The notes below the pieces were generated by a model. The model did not search any database. It worked only from the letters and a program-made list of their open reading frames with translations, and had not been told where the DNA came from. Below, one piece after another: positions 1 through 7,803 of a DNA stretch of 64,000 bases. The stretch spans positions 4,654 to 68,653 of the forward strand of contig DATHDS010000016.1 of the NCBI GenBank assembly GCA_035318925.1, read 5' to 3'. The position numbers and the translations under genes are program-made. This stretch comes from VAXT01 sp035318925 (GTDB taxonomy: Bacteria; Actinomycetota; Thermoleophilia; Gaiellales; Gaiellaceae). The stretch's first letter is position 1; every line of letters starts with the position of its first letter.

Positions 1-1386
1 GAGATCTCCCTCTACACGCAGGGCGACTTCACGGATCTCTGCCGCGGGCCGCATCTCCAGAACTCGGCCCCGATCAAGGCGATCAAGCTGACCGGCCTCG
101 CGGGCGCCTACTGGCGCGGCGACGAGAAGAACACCCAGCTGACACGGATCTACGGCACGGCGTTCTATTCGCAGGCCGACCTGGACGCCTATCTCGAGCG
201 TCTCGAGGAGGCGAAGAAGCGCGACCACCGGCGCCTCGGCATCGAGCTCGACCTCTTCCACTTCGACGAGCACTCGCCGGGCTCGCCTTTCTGGCACCCG
301 AAGGGAATGGTGATCTACAACGAGCTCGAGGCCCTGCGCCGCCGCGAGAACGCAAGCCGTGGCTACTCGGAGGTGAAAACGCCGCTCATCTACGAGAAGG
401 CGCTCTGGGTGACCTCGGGGCACTGGGAGAAGTTCCGCGAGAACATGTTCCTGATCCCGCTCGACGAGCACGTGTACGCGATCAAGCCCATGAACTGCCC
501 AGGGCACATGCTGCTGTTCGGCAGCGCGCTGCGGAGCTACCGCGAACTGCCCCTCCGGTACGCGGAGGCGGCGCCGCTCCATCGCAACGAGCTTGCGGGG
601 GCGCTGCAGGGGCTCACGCGTGTCCGCTACGTGACGCAGGACGACGCGCACATCTTCTGCACCCGCGAGCAGATCGAATCCGAGCTGGACGGCACCCTCG
701 AGTACCTCCGGTACCTCTACGGCCTGTTCGGGCTCGAGCCCCGGGCCGAGCTCTCGACGCGTCCCGACAACAAGCTCGGCACCGACGAGGAGTGGGATTT
801 CACCGAGGGAGAGCTCGTGCGCGCGCTCGCGCGCAACAACATCGAATACTTCGTCGGCGAAGGCGAAGGGTCGTTCTACGGCCCGAAGATCGACCTGCAC
901 ATGACCGACGTGCTCGGCCGTTCCTGGCAGCTCGGCACGATCCAGCTGGACGCGCAGATGCCGGCACGCTTTGGCCTCACGTACGTGGGCGCCGACAACA
1001 GCGAGCATCCGGTGTTCGTCATCCATCGCGCCTTCTTCGGCTCGTTCGAGCGCTTCATCGGGATCCTGACCGAGCATTACGCAGGCGCGTTCCCGGTCTG
1101 GCTCGCGCCGGTGCAGGTGCGGGTGATCCCGGTCGGCCTGGATCACCGGGACGCGGCGAAGGCGCTGGCCGAGAAGCTCGGCGAGTTCCGCGTCGAGGTC
1201 GACGACTCCGACGAGACCGTGGGGAAGCGGATCCGGAACGCCGAGGTAGACAAGATCCCGTACGTCGTCGTCTGGGGCGACAAGGAGTCCGATGATTCGA
1301 TCGCGGTCCGTGAGCATGGGGGAGAGCAGTCCACGAAATCCCTCGACGAGTTGCTGGCGGAGCTTTCGAACGCTGCTAGTGTTTGA
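1..1386 (+). CDS. thrS: Threonine--tRNA ligase, 5'-truncated by window edge
   Basis: Class II aminoacyl-tRNA synthetase that charges tRNA-Thr in the cytoplasm. The reading frame is open from base 1, so the start codon and the N-terminal TGS/editing region lie outside the window. The visible part begins with the conserved YTQGDFTDLCRGPH stretch at the end of the second additional domain, continues through the catalytic core (motif 2-like RNELAGALQGLTRVR, then TQDDAHIFC with its zinc-ligand His/Cys, then HRAFFGSFERFIGIL as motif 3), and ends with the anticodon-binding domain (PVWLAPVQVRVIPV, YVVVWGDKE). Stop TGA at 1384-1386. It sits just upstream of the infC leader. Identity is firm; only the 5' end is missing. 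Confidence 0.97.
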   Translation, partial: EISLYTQGDFTDLCRGPHLQNSAPIKAIKLTGLAGAYWRGDEKNTQLTRIYGTAFYSQADLDAYLERLEEAKKRDHRRLGIELDLFHFDEHSPGSPFWHPKGMVIYNELEALRRRENASRGYSEVKTPLIYEKALWVTSGHWEKFRENMFLIPLDEHVYAIKPMNCPGHMLLFGSALRSYRELPLRYAEAAPLHRNELAGALQGLTRVRYVTQDDAHIFCTREQIESELDGTLEYLRYLYGLFGLEPRAELSTRPDNKLGTDEEWDFTEGELVRALARNNIEYFVGEGEGSFYGPKIDLHMTDVLGRSWQLGTIQLDAQMPARFGLTYVGADNSEHPVFVIHRAFFGSFERFIGILTEHYAGAFPVWLAPVQVRVIPVGLDHRDAAKALAEKLGEFRVEVDDSDETVGKRIRNAEVDKIPYVVVWGDKESDDSIAVREHGGEQSTKSLDELLAELSNAASV

Positions 1387-1387
1387 A

Positions 1388-1473
1388 CCCTGCTAAGCAG
1401 GGGCGACACGTTCCTCACCTCCGGGGCCACGAGCCTGTCGGAGGTTCAACCCAGGAGGTTGGAAAGGATCGAG
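1388..1473 (+). promoter_or_regulatory. Structured leader upstream of infC-rpmI-rplT
   Basis: The thrS-infC gap folds into successive hairpins: CCCTGC/GCAGGG at 1388-1393 and 1397-1402, ACCTCCG/CGGAGGT at 1417-1423 and 1439-1445, and CAACC/GGTTG around 1447-1461. The CCTCC at 1418-1422 could pair instead with GGAGG at 1454-1458, giving alternative structures ahead of the intrinsic terminator at 1474-1495. IF3-L35-L20 operons are commonly controlled by leader attenuation or by L20 binding; assigning that role here is inference, and the sequence was not matched to a known leader family. Confidence 0.5.
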
Positions 1474-1495
1474 CCGCTGCAATGCAGCGGTTTTT
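1474..1495 (+). terminator. Intrinsic terminator/attenuator before infC
   Basis: A 7-bp GC-rich stem CCGCTGC/GCAGCGG (1474-1480 and 1484-1490) with a 3-nt loop is followed directly by TTTTT (1491-1495). This is a classic rho-independent terminator and lies about 40 nt before the infC start, so it can end thrS transcripts or act as the terminator arm of an attenuator for infC-rpmI-rplT. Confidence 0.7.
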
Positions 1496-1537
1496 GTCGT
1501 TTCGAGAGGGAGGAGCTAGCAGCTTGGTGAAGCGCCT

Positions 1538-2227
1538 TTGAGGCCACGACGTCGGGTTGAGCCCACGCGGCCGGTCATCCCGCACAGCCGGATCAACGAA
1601 GACATCCGGGTGCAGCAGGTGCGGCTCGTCGGCGAAGACGGTGCGCAGTTGGGGGTGAAGCCGATCAAGGAGGCGCTCGACTACGCCCACGGCAAGGATC
1701 TCGACCTCGTCGAGGTCGCCGCTGTCGCCGACCCGCCGGTCGCGCGGGTCATGGACTACGGCAAGTACCGCTACGAGCAGGAGCAGAAGGCAAAGGTCGC
1801 GCGCAAGCACCAGGTTTCGATCAACGTCAAGGAGATCAAGCTCAGGCCAAAGATCGGTATTCACGACTACGAGACCAAGAAGGGCCACGTCGTCCGGTTC
1901 CTGAAGCAGCGGGCGAAGGTCAAGGTCACGATCATGTTTCGCGGGCGGGAGACGACTCACCCAGAGCGCGGACGTGACTTGCTGATGAAGCTGGCCGAGG
2001 ACGTGAAGGAGCTCGGCCAGGTCGAGTCGCCGCCGCTCCTCGATGGACGAAATATGGTCATGTTGCTCGGCCCCACCAAGAACGCAGGAGTCGCAAAAGA
2101 TGCCCAAACAGAAGAACCACAGCGGAGCGAAGAAGCGGTTCAAGGTGACGGGAGCGGGGAAGCTCCTGCGGCGCCGAGCGATGAAGAGCCACTACCTGAG
2201 CAAGAAGTCACCGAAGCGCAAGCGTAA
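1538..2227 (+). CDS. infC: Translation initiation factor IF-3
   Basis: 229 aa. IF3 binds the 30S subunit, keeps subunits apart and proofreads initiator tRNA. The N-terminal domain opens with RINEDIRVQQVRLVGEDG; the C-terminal domain contains the basic helix KVKVTIMFRGRE and ends near GRNMVMLLGPTKN. An acidic tail of roughly 45 residues follows, as in many actinobacterial IF3s, and runs 128 nt into rpmI in another frame. The only usable start is TTG at 1538. It has no close Shine-Dalgarno; the GGAGG at 1509-1516 is instead spaced for GTG 1527, which opens a five-codon frame whose TGA overlaps this TTG. IF3 genes often use rare starts, so poor initiation may be regulatory. Confidence 0.95.
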   Translation: MRPRRRVEPTRPVIPHSRINEDIRVQQVRLVGEDGAQLGVKPIKEALDYAHGKDLDLVEVAAVADPPVARVMDYGKYRYEQEQKAKVARKHQVSINVKEIKLRPKIGIHDYETKKGHVVRFLKQRAKVKVTIMFRGRETTHPERGRDLLMKLAEDVKELGQVESPPLLDGRNMVMLLGPTKNAGVAKDAQTEEPQRSEEAVQGDGSGEAPAAPSDEEPLPEQEVTEAQA

Positions 2228-2306
2228 GTTCCGCACCGACCAGCCGCTCCACAAGTCGAACGACCGCGCAGTGAGGCGCCTGCTCGGAGGAGTGAAGAAG
2301 AAGTGA
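2100..2306 (+). CDS. rpmI: 50S ribosomal protein L35
   Basis: 68 aa, highly basic, beginning MPKQKNHSGAKKRFKVTG and ending RRLLGGVKKK, the usual length for L35. The ATG at 2100 follows AGGAG at 2086-2090. The first 128 nt overlap the 3' end of infC in another frame, and rplT starts 4 nt after the stop, so the three genes are co-transcribed and probably translationally coupled. Confidence 0.96.
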   Translation: MPKQKNHSGAKKRFKVTGAGKLLRRRAMKSHYLSKKSPKRKRKFRTDQPLHKSNDRAVRRLLGGVKKK

Positions 2307-2310
2307 GCCC

Positions 2311-2682
2311 ATGCCCCGCGTAAAGCGATCGGTCGCGTCCCGCAAGCGCCGCAAGAAGGTGCTCGACGCAGCGAAGGGCTTCGTCGGCACGAGGCACTCG
2401 CGCTACAAGGTGGCGAACGAGGCTGTCGAGCACGCACTCGTTCACGCCTATCGCGACCGGAAGCGGCGCAAGCGGGACATGCGCCGGCTCTGGATCATCC
2501 GCATCAACGCGGCCGCGCGTGCCGAGGGGCTCTCGTACAACCAGTTCGTCGCTGGCTGCCGCAAGGCGGGCGTCGAGCTCGACCGCAAGGTGCTGGCCGA
2601 CATCGCCGTCGACGACCCCCGGGCCTTCGGGAAGATCGCCGAGCAGGCCAAGGCGGCGCTCGAACCTGCCAAGCAAGACTGA
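2311..2682 (+). CDS. rplT: 50S ribosomal protein L20
   Basis: 123 aa, starting MPRVKRSVASRKRRKK and containing GFVGTRHSRYKVANEAVEHA and RRLWIIRINAAAR, full length for L20. This 23S-binding assembly protein is also the autogenous repressor of infC-rpmI-rplT in Firmicutes; whether that holds here is unknown. Third gene of the operon. Confidence 0.97.
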   Translation: MPRVKRSVASRKRRKKVLDAAKGFVGTRHSRYKVANEAVEHALVHAYRDRKRRKRDMRRLWIIRINAAARAEGLSYNQFVAGCRKAGVELDRKVLADIAVDDPRAFGKIAEQAKAALEPAKQD

Positions 2683-3637
2683 GCTCGCCTCGCAGCGCGA
2701 GGTCTTCGAGGCTCAGGCCGAGCACTGTGAATCACGCTCTCCGCTCTACGCCGAGCTCTGCCGGCGCTATGCGGACGATCCGGTGGTGGGGGAGATCGTC
2801 GGCAGTGGGGTGACGTGGGACCAGCCGCTGCGCCTGCTCGGAGGTCTGCACTACCTCGTCCTCGGTGGTGAGGCTTCCTGGGACGATCCGCTCGAGGCCC
2901 ATCGCGAGTTTCTGTCCAACTTCTGCCTCACCCAGGGCGTGCAGACGAATGAGGTCCAGCGTTCATGGTTGCTGGCGCCGCTCTTCTTGCGCGTCGCGCA
3001 GCGGACCGGCGCTGAGATGTTCGATCTCGTCGAGCTCGGGCCCAGCGCGGGCCTGAACCTCGTTTGGGACCGGTATCGGTACGAGTACGAGGCCGGGATC
3101 TGGGGGCCTGCGGGGGCGGCGCTGACGCTTTCGGCTGAGGAGAAAAGGCCGGTCCCCGGCGGGCTTCTCGAGCTGGCTCCGAGGGTGCGGAAGCGGATGG
3201 GCATCGACACGAACCCGATCGACGTCACGACGGGCGAAGGTGCGCGACTGCTCAAGTGCTTCGTCTGGGCGGGGCAGACCGCACGTCTCGACCGCCTCGA
3301 CCGGGCGATCCGAGAATTGCGCGCCGATCCGCCCGAGCTGACGAGAGGCGACATGGCCGAGGAGCTGCCCGAGGTGCTTGCCGGCCGTGCCGATGACGCG
3401 CTCACGGTTGTCTTCGAGACCGCCTCGCTCGGCTATCTCCCGGACGAAGATGTCGCACGGGTTCGCGCCGCGCTCGAGCAGGCGGGGCGGTCCGGGGGGC
3501 TTGTCTTCGTGAGCAGCGGAAGCGCTCGCACGAACAGGCAGGACTGGGGGCTGCGCATCACGTACTACCCGGGCGGCGACCGCGAGTTCGCCGGCGAGGC
3601 CGACTACCACGGGGCGTGGCTCGACTGGTGGCTGTGA
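2666..3637 (+). CDS. DUF2332 family protein
   Basis: About 320 aa. DUF2332 is an actinobacterial family of unknown role with a Rossmann/SAM-methyltransferase-like core; FDLVELGPSAGLNLVWDRY here looks like a glycine-rich cofactor loop and GGLVFVSSGSAR a later strand. The conserved N-terminus (FEAQAEHCESRSPLYAEL) begins close to the rplT stop, but no ATG, GTG or TTG lies just ahead of it. The choices are CTG 2666 (used here), a GTG at 2519 deep inside rplT, or a GTG near 2807 that would lose conserved residues. The start is therefore uncertain. The stop overlaps the next gene. Confidence 0.8.
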   Translation: MPSKTELASQREVFEAQAEHCESRSPLYAELCRRYADDPVVGEIVGSGVTWDQPLRLLGGLHYLVLGGEASWDDPLEAHREFLSNFCLTQGVQTNEVQRSWLLAPLFLRVAQRTGAEMFDLVELGPSAGLNLVWDRYRYEYEAGIWGPAGAALTLSAEEKRPVPGGLLELAPRVRKRMGIDTNPIDVTTGEGARLLKCFVWAGQTARLDRLDRAIRELRADPPELTRGDMAEELPEVLAGRADDALTVVFETASLGYLPDEDVARVRAALEQAGRSGGLVFVSSGSARTNRQDWGLRITYYPGGDREFAGEADYHGAWLDWWL

Positions 3638-4311
3638 TCACCTCGGCGACGAACCCGAAGCTGCGGCTGATCCATCGCCTGCTCGACTCGCGGCGCCAGC
3701 GCGAGAAGGAGGGGCTGTTCGTCGTCGAGGGCGAGGATCTCGTCCAGGCCGCGGACGATGCAGGCATCGAGCCGGTCGAGCTGCTCCGCGCCGGAGAGGA
3801 CGTCGAGCCCGACCTGCTGGCGAAGGTCTCGACGATGGCGCATCCGCCGCGGGTGCTGGGGATCTATGGCCGCGATGCGTTGCCGAGGGGAGTCGAGCCT
3901 CTCTCGCTCGCGCTCTGGCACGTGGCCGACCCGGGCAATCTCGGCACGATCCTGCGCAGCGCAGACGCGTTCGGCGCCTCGGTCGCGCTCTCGCCGGGCT
4001 GCGCCGATCCGACCGGGCCCAAAGCGGTGCGGGCCTCGGCGGGCGCGGTCTTCCGCGTGCCGCTTGCAGGCTTCGATGAGCCCGAGGGAAAGCGGATCGC
4101 GCTCGTCTCGGAGGGAGGGCGGGCTCTGGCGGAGATCCAGCCCGGGGTGCCGGTCACCTACGTGCTCGGCGCCGAGCGGGAGGGCCTGCCGGACGACGTC
4201 GTCGCCGGCTGCGACGAGTCGGCGACGATTCCGCTCGCGCCGGGCGCTGAGTCGTTGAACGTCGCGATCGCCGGCGCAATCGCCCTCTACGAGCACCGGC
4301 GCGGCGGGTAG
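3616..4311 (+). CDS. TrmH/SpoU-family RNA 2'-O-methyltransferase
   Basis: 231 aa. The N-terminal substrate-binding domain (TSATNPKLRLIHRLLDSRRQ, EGLFVVEGEDLV) is followed by the SPOUT knot with motif 1 DPGNLGTILRSADAFG, motif 2 VLGAEREGLP and motif 3 IPLAPGAESLNVAIAG. These are the SAM-binding and catalytic motifs of RlmB/TsnR-like enzymes that methylate rRNA ribose. Starts at GTG 3616, 3628 or 3634 are all possible; the gene overlaps the end of the DUF2332 gene. Its place between rplT and pheS is common in actinobacteria. Confidence 0.92.
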   Translation: MARLVAVITSATNPKLRLIHRLLDSRRQREKEGLFVVEGEDLVQAADDAGIEPVELLRAGEDVEPDLLAKVSTMAHPPRVLGIYGRDALPRGVEPLSLALWHVADPGNLGTILRSADAFGASVALSPGCADPTGPKAVRASAGAVFRVPLAGFDEPEGKRIALVSEGGRALAEIQPGVPVTYVLGAEREGLPDDVVAGCDESATIPLAPGAESLNVAIAGAIALYEHRRGG

Positions 4312-4320
4312 AGTCGCAAC

Positions 4321-4737
4321 GTGGCGAAGATCGCGGGAGTGTGGACGTCACCGGCGCGCAAGAGCGGGCGCATGGACGGGCACGAACGGCGCCGGGCGAT
4401 TGCGGGCGAAGGTCTCGAAGGCTGTGCCCACGCAAATCCGCCGAAGCGGGAGGTGCTCTTCGCCTCGAAGGAGCATCTCGACGCGGTCGGCGTCGAGCCG
4501 GGCGCGATCCGCGAGAACCTGACCGTCGAAGGGGACGACGTCGAGCGCTGGCCGATCGGTCAGCGCGTTCGCGCCGGCGGGGCCGTCTTCGAGATCACGA
4601 TGGTCTGCGATCCGTGCCACCGGATGGACGAGCTGCGCGACGGCCTGCGGGCCGAGCTCGAGGGCAGGCGCGGGATGCTGGCGCGAATCGTCGAGAGCGG
4701 CGAGGTCGCCGTCGGCGACGAGATCGAGCTGCTCTAG
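4321..4737 (+). CDS. MOSC domain-containing protein
   Basis: 138 aa from GTG 4321. The MOSC fold is recognisable from GLEGCAHANPPKREVLFAS, GAIRENLTVEG and the conserved Cys in MVCDPCHRMDEL. MOSC domains act in molybdenum-cofactor sulfuration or as carriers/reductases for N-hydroxylated and iron-sulfur substrates; this single-domain form resembles the YiiM/pilot-like class. Partner unknown. Confidence 0.85.
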   Translation: MAKIAGVWTSPARKSGRMDGHERRRAIAGEGLEGCAHANPPKREVLFASKEHLDAVGVEPGAIRENLTVEGDDVERWPIGQRVRAGGAVFEITMVCDPCHRMDELRDGLRAELEGRRGMLARIVESGEVAVGDEIELL

Positions 4738-4925
4738 CTCGCGCGTCGGAAGCGCCAGAAGCGCCACCTACGCTGAGCCGCACGCTCGCGGGCTTGACGT
4801 TCTTCCTCGAGTATCGCCTCGTGATAGGCGATCCGTTCCTGGAGACGTCGGCCGAGCTCGTCGTTCCGCGTCTCCTCGCGCGCCCGCTCAGCCCGCTCCA
4901 GTCTCTTCCTCTTCTTCTCGTCCAT
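4734..4925 (-). CDS. Small highly charged coiled-coil protein
   Basis: 63 aa, almost entirely charged helix (MDEKKRKRLERAERAREE at the start) with a Trp/Arg-rich end (RRWRFWRFRRAS) that could bind membrane or nucleic acid. The ATG at 4925 is preceded by GAGGAGG, a strong ribosome site. It overlaps the upstream small gene by 38 nt, and its stop overlaps the 3' end of the convergent MOSC gene. No family recognised. Confidence 0.6.
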   Translation of the reverse strand: MDEKKRKRLERAERAREETRNDELGRRLQERIAYHEAILEEERQARERAAQRRWRFWRFRRAS

Positions 4926-5052
4926 CGTCCTCCTCGAGCAACAACCGGATCTCTCGAACCTCCGCGCGGATCTCCATCAGCGTCGACATGATAAGCAGCG
5001 TCTCCTCACGCTCGATCGGCAGCTGGGCGGGAGGACGACGCCGTCGAAGCAC
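4888..5052 (-). CDS. Small acidic-tailed protein (54 aa), hypothetical
   Basis: Reads from GTG 5052 (or ATG 4989, giving 33 aa). A basic start (LRRRRPPAQLP) leads to an amphipathic helix TLMEIRAEVREIRLLLEEDD and an EEEEE tail. Short proteins with a helix of this IR..L-E-D type are common next to other genes in this bacterial group. It lies between the methyltransferase stop (5098) and the next small gene, in one transcription direction. Function unknown. Confidence 0.5.
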   Translation of the reverse strand: MLRRRRPPAQLPIEREETLLIMSTLMEIRAEVREIRLLLEEDDGREEEEETGAG

Positions 5053-5097
5053 CGGGAGATGGTTGCCGAGCCGCGAATCCGTCGCAAGATGTCCGGA

Positions 5098-5841
5098 TCA
5101 GACAGCCCTGGCGACGAAGACCATGTCCTCGCCGCCGAGGAATGGCGTCCGGTCGAACCAGCCGTAGCAAGCTTCGACGGTGAAGCCGGTCTCCTCGAGG
5201 AGCTGCTGCCACTCGTCGAGGGAGATCCAGGAGAGTGCCATCGTCGCCTCGCTCGAGGGGCCGCGGACGGAGAGGGTGAGCGTGCGTGCACCCTCGTCCC
5301 ATTCGGCGAGCTCGAAGATGCCGGGCTCGCGCTCGAGCCAGCGGCCGTGGGTCTCGGCGATGTCGTCCGGCTTGGGGGCGAAGACGTCGAAGACGAGGTG
5401 CCCGCCGGGGCGAATCGCCGCGCGTGCCGCCGTCAGCGCCTCGACGCGCTCGCCGTCGTCGGCGAGGTGGAGATAGGAACGAAAGGGGCAGATGACGAGC
5501 GGCACCTGCTCGTCGAGCGGCGGCTCGCGCAGGTCGCCGAGACGTAGGTCGAGCAGGTCGGCGACGCCTTCGGCCTCACCGCGGCGGCGGCAGGCGGCGA
5601 GCATCTCGCGCGAGGAGTCGACGCCGATCACGCGGATCCCCTTCTGGGCGATCGGAATCGCGATCCGCCCGGTGCCGACACCGAGCTCGACGACCGGACC
5701 GCCCGACCTGTGCGCCTCCGCCACGTAGAAGTCGACGTCCTCGGTGACGCTGCGACTCCAGGGGTCGTAGAGGTCGGCAATCGTGTCGTAGGGACTCGCC
5801 CCACCGGAAACCTGGCGCACATCCGTCACAGACGAGTCCAA
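5098..5841 (-). CDS. Class I SAM-dependent methyltransferase
   Basis: 247 aa. Motif I is VVELGVGTGRIAIPIAQ (about residues 50-66), followed by the acidic ribose-binding residue in VIGVDSSREML and a post-motif RLGDLRE. Substrate not predictable. It is a close paralogue of the gene at 5921-6640: same YDxW entry motif, same layout and the same closing W-F/DxxPF..-EDMVFV pattern. This points to tandem duplication. Confidence 0.85.
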   Translation of the reverse strand: MDSSVTDVRQVSGGASPYDTIADLYDPWSRSVTEDVDFYVAEAHRSGGPVVELGVGTGRIAIPIAQKGIRVIGVDSSREMLAACRRRGEAEGVADLLDLRLGDLREPPLDEQVPLVICPFRSYLHLADDGERVEALTAARAAIRPGGHLVFDVFAPKPDDIAETHGRWLEREPGIFELAEWDEGARTLTLSVRGPSSEATMALSWISLDEWQQLLEETGFTVEACYGWFDRTPFLGGEDMVFVARAV

Positions 5842-5878
5842 TTCTTCTCGTTACGCTGGGGGCGGCGGAACGCGGACC

Positions 5879-5892
5879 CCCACCCGGGTGGG
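5879..5892. repeat. Intergenic palindrome CCCACCCGGGTGGG
   Basis: A perfect 14-bp palindrome in the short gap between the two methyltransferase genes. The same core, extended to 16 bp, recurs at 25013-25028 in another intergenic region. It could be an operator or an intergenic repeat. Confidence 0.5.
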
Positions 5893-5920
5893 TGGATTGG
5901 GGTCACGAGGCGAAACGGCC

Positions 5921-6640
5921 TCACGTGGGTTTCCGGGTGACCCAGACAAACTCCCGGCTCTCCTTGTCGAACGGTCGGCGGTCAAAGTCGCCGTACAGCG
6001 CCTCGACATCGAGTCCCGCGACATCGGTCAGGCCTTCCCACTCGGCGAGGCTGACCCACCACAGCGAGAGCTTCCGCTCGCCCTCGCCCGGACGGTCAAG
6101 CCACACGGTGATGTCGATGCGGCTCTCGGTCGGGTCGTAGTCGACGCGCTGCCAGATCCGGCTGTTCTCCGCGTGCTGCTGGACCTCGCCCGAGAGCCGG
6201 CCCGCGATCAAGGGATCGAAGACGAACGCGTTCCACGCGAATCGTCCGCCCGGCTTCAGCGCAGCTGCGACGCGCTCAAAGACGCGCCGGCGGTCTTGCC
6301 AGTTCGGTAAGTGCAGCAGCGACCGGGCCGGCGAGTAGATGAGCCCGGCCGGCTCGGCCAGCGCCAGGTCGCGCATGTCACCCTCCCGGAGCTCGAGGTC
6401 GACGCCCTCGGCATGGGTCCGCTCACGTGCCTGAGCGAGCATGGCGGGCGAGAGATCGATGCCGATGATCTTTCGCCCGGTCTCACGCGCCACCGGAATC
6501 GCGACGCGGCCGTTGCCGACCGCGAGCTCGACGATCGGGCCGTCCGCCTCGCGGGCAAGGTCGACGTAGTACGCGACGTCGTCGGTCATGTGCTGCGACC
6601 ACTCGTCGTAGATCTCCGCGAAAGCCTCGTACTGGCTCAT
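5921..6640 (-). CDS. Class I SAM-dependent methyltransferase (paralogue)
   Basis: 239 aa from ATG 6640, which has a short AGGG upstream; an in-frame ATG at 6670 would add 10 residues. Motif I is IVELAVGNGRVAIPVARE, the acidic loop is IIGIDLSPAML, and LREGDMRDLALAEP is motif II. Same architecture as the neighbour at 5098-5841. Substrate unknown. Confidence 0.85.
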   Translation of the reverse strand: MSQYEAFAEIYDEWSQHMTDDVAYYVDLAREADGPIVELAVGNGRVAIPVARETGRKIIGIDLSPAMLAQARERTHAEGVDLELREGDMRDLALAEPAGLIYSPARSLLHLPNWQDRRRVFERVAAALKPGGRFAWNAFVFDPLIAGRLSGEVQQHAENSRIWQRVDYDPTESRIDITVWLDRPGEGERKLSLWWVSLAEWEGLTDVAGLDVEALYGDFDRRPFDKESREFVWVTRKPT

Positions 6641-6702
6641 CGCCCTATTCTCGCTGTATCGTTTGAACATGGCGGCAACGCGTTCACGTTCTTTCTTTAC
6701 CG

Positions 6703-6767
6703 GGCCTCGGCTTCTCGCCGGGGACCGGCGCTGACGCGCAGCCGATCCCGACGAAAGAGCCGAGGCC
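6703..6767 (+). promoter_or_regulatory. Long hairpin in the pheS leader
   Basis: GGCCTCGGCT (6703-6712) and AGCCGAGGCC (6758-6767) form a perfect 10-bp inverted repeat just upstream of pheS, enclosing a further GC-rich stem. There is no U-tract and no T-box signature was recognised. A role in pheST control is possible but unproven. Confidence 0.4.
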
Positions 6768-6777
6768 GGACCAGGCG

Positions 6778-7803
6778 ATGACTGAGCCAGGCGATACAGT
6801 CGCGCACGTGGACGCGGAGGCGCTCCAGCGCGAAGCCCTGAGCGCACTCGAGGCCGCATCGACGGCCGCTGAGCTCGACGAGCTGCGGGTGCGCTATCTC
6901 GGCCGCTCGAGCGACCTCAAGCTTGCGCTTCGCCAGGTTCGCGACCGCGAATCCGGCATGGCGCTGAACGCGGCCCGTGAGGCGATCGAAGCCGCAGTCG
7001 AGGCGCGGCAGGCCCAGCTCGAGCGCACGGAGCTCAACCGCTCGCTGACGGAGGACGTCGTCGACATCACGCTGCCGGGAGACGAGCTTCCGCTCGGGCA
7101 CCTGCACCCGATCACGCAGGCGCGACGTCAGATCGAAGACGCCTTCATCGGTCTCGGCTACGAGATCCGCAACGACCGCGAGGTCGAGACGACCGAGTAC
7201 AACTTCGACAAGCTCGCCTTCGACCCGTGGCACCCGGCGCGGTCGCCGCGGGCATCCTTCTTCTTCGACGAGCGGCACGTGCTGCGGACCGAGACCTCAC
7301 CCTCGCAGATCCATGCGCTGGAAGAGGGAGCGCCGCCGATCTACATGGTCTCGATCGGCCGTTGCTACCGGCGCGACGCGATCGACGCGACGCACTACCC
7401 GATCTTCCATCAGTTCGAGGGCCTCGCGGTCGATCGCGGCCTCACGCTCGCCGACCTCAAGGGCACGCTGCTGCACGTCATGCGGGCCGTCTTCGGGCCC
7501 GAGCGGCGCGTCCGCTTCCGCACCCACTACTTCCCGTTCACCGAGCCGTCGATGGAGCCTGACGTGTCGTGCGGGATCTGCGGCGGGGAGGGCTGCCGCA
7601 CGTGCCGCTATTCGGGCTGGCTGGAGATGGGCGGCGCCGGCATGGTCGACCCGAGGGTCTTCGAGAACGTCGGCGTCGATCCGGAAGAGTGGTCGGGCTT
7701 CGCCTTTGGCTGCGGCATCGAGCGGGTTGCCCAGCTGAAGTTCGACTTCCCCGACATCCGCGCGCTCTGGGAGGGCGATCTCCGGGTGCTGAGGCAGTTT
7801 TGA
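6778..7803 (+). CDS. pheS: Phenylalanine--tRNA ligase alpha subunit
   Basis: 341 aa; with PheT forms the alpha2beta2 enzyme that charges tRNA-Phe. An N-terminal coiled coil (residues about 10-85) precedes the class II catalytic core: HPITQARRQIEDAF (motif 1), GRCYRRDAIDATHYPIFHQFEG (motif 2; only part of this stretch is strictly conserved), and GFAFGCGIERVAQLKF (motif 3). A CGICGGEGCRTCRYSGW insert carries a four-Cys knuckle. GTG 6808 is an alternative start. The stop overlaps the pheT start. Confidence 0.97.
   Translation: MTEPGDTVAHVDAEALQREALSALEAASTAAELDELRVRYLGRSSDLKLALRQVRDRESGMALNAAREAIEAAVEARQAQLERTELNRSLTEDVVDITLPGDELPLGHLHPITQARRQIEDAFIGLGYEIRNDREVETTEYNFDKLAFDPWHPARSPRASFFFDERHVLRTETSPSQIHALEEGAPPIYMVSIGRCYRRDAIDATHYPIFHQFEGLAVDRGLTLADLKGTLLHVMRAVFGPERRVRFRTHYFPFTEPSMEPDVSCGICGGEGCRTCRYSGWLEMGGAGMVDPRVFENVGVDPEEWSGFAFGCGIERVAQLKFDFPDIRALWEGDLRVLRQF

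Noticed and set aside
4341..4991. A 216-codon plus-strand frame across the MOSC gene and the two small genes
   Set aside because: Arg-rich composition typical of an out-of-frame read; the MOSC frame is clearly the real one.
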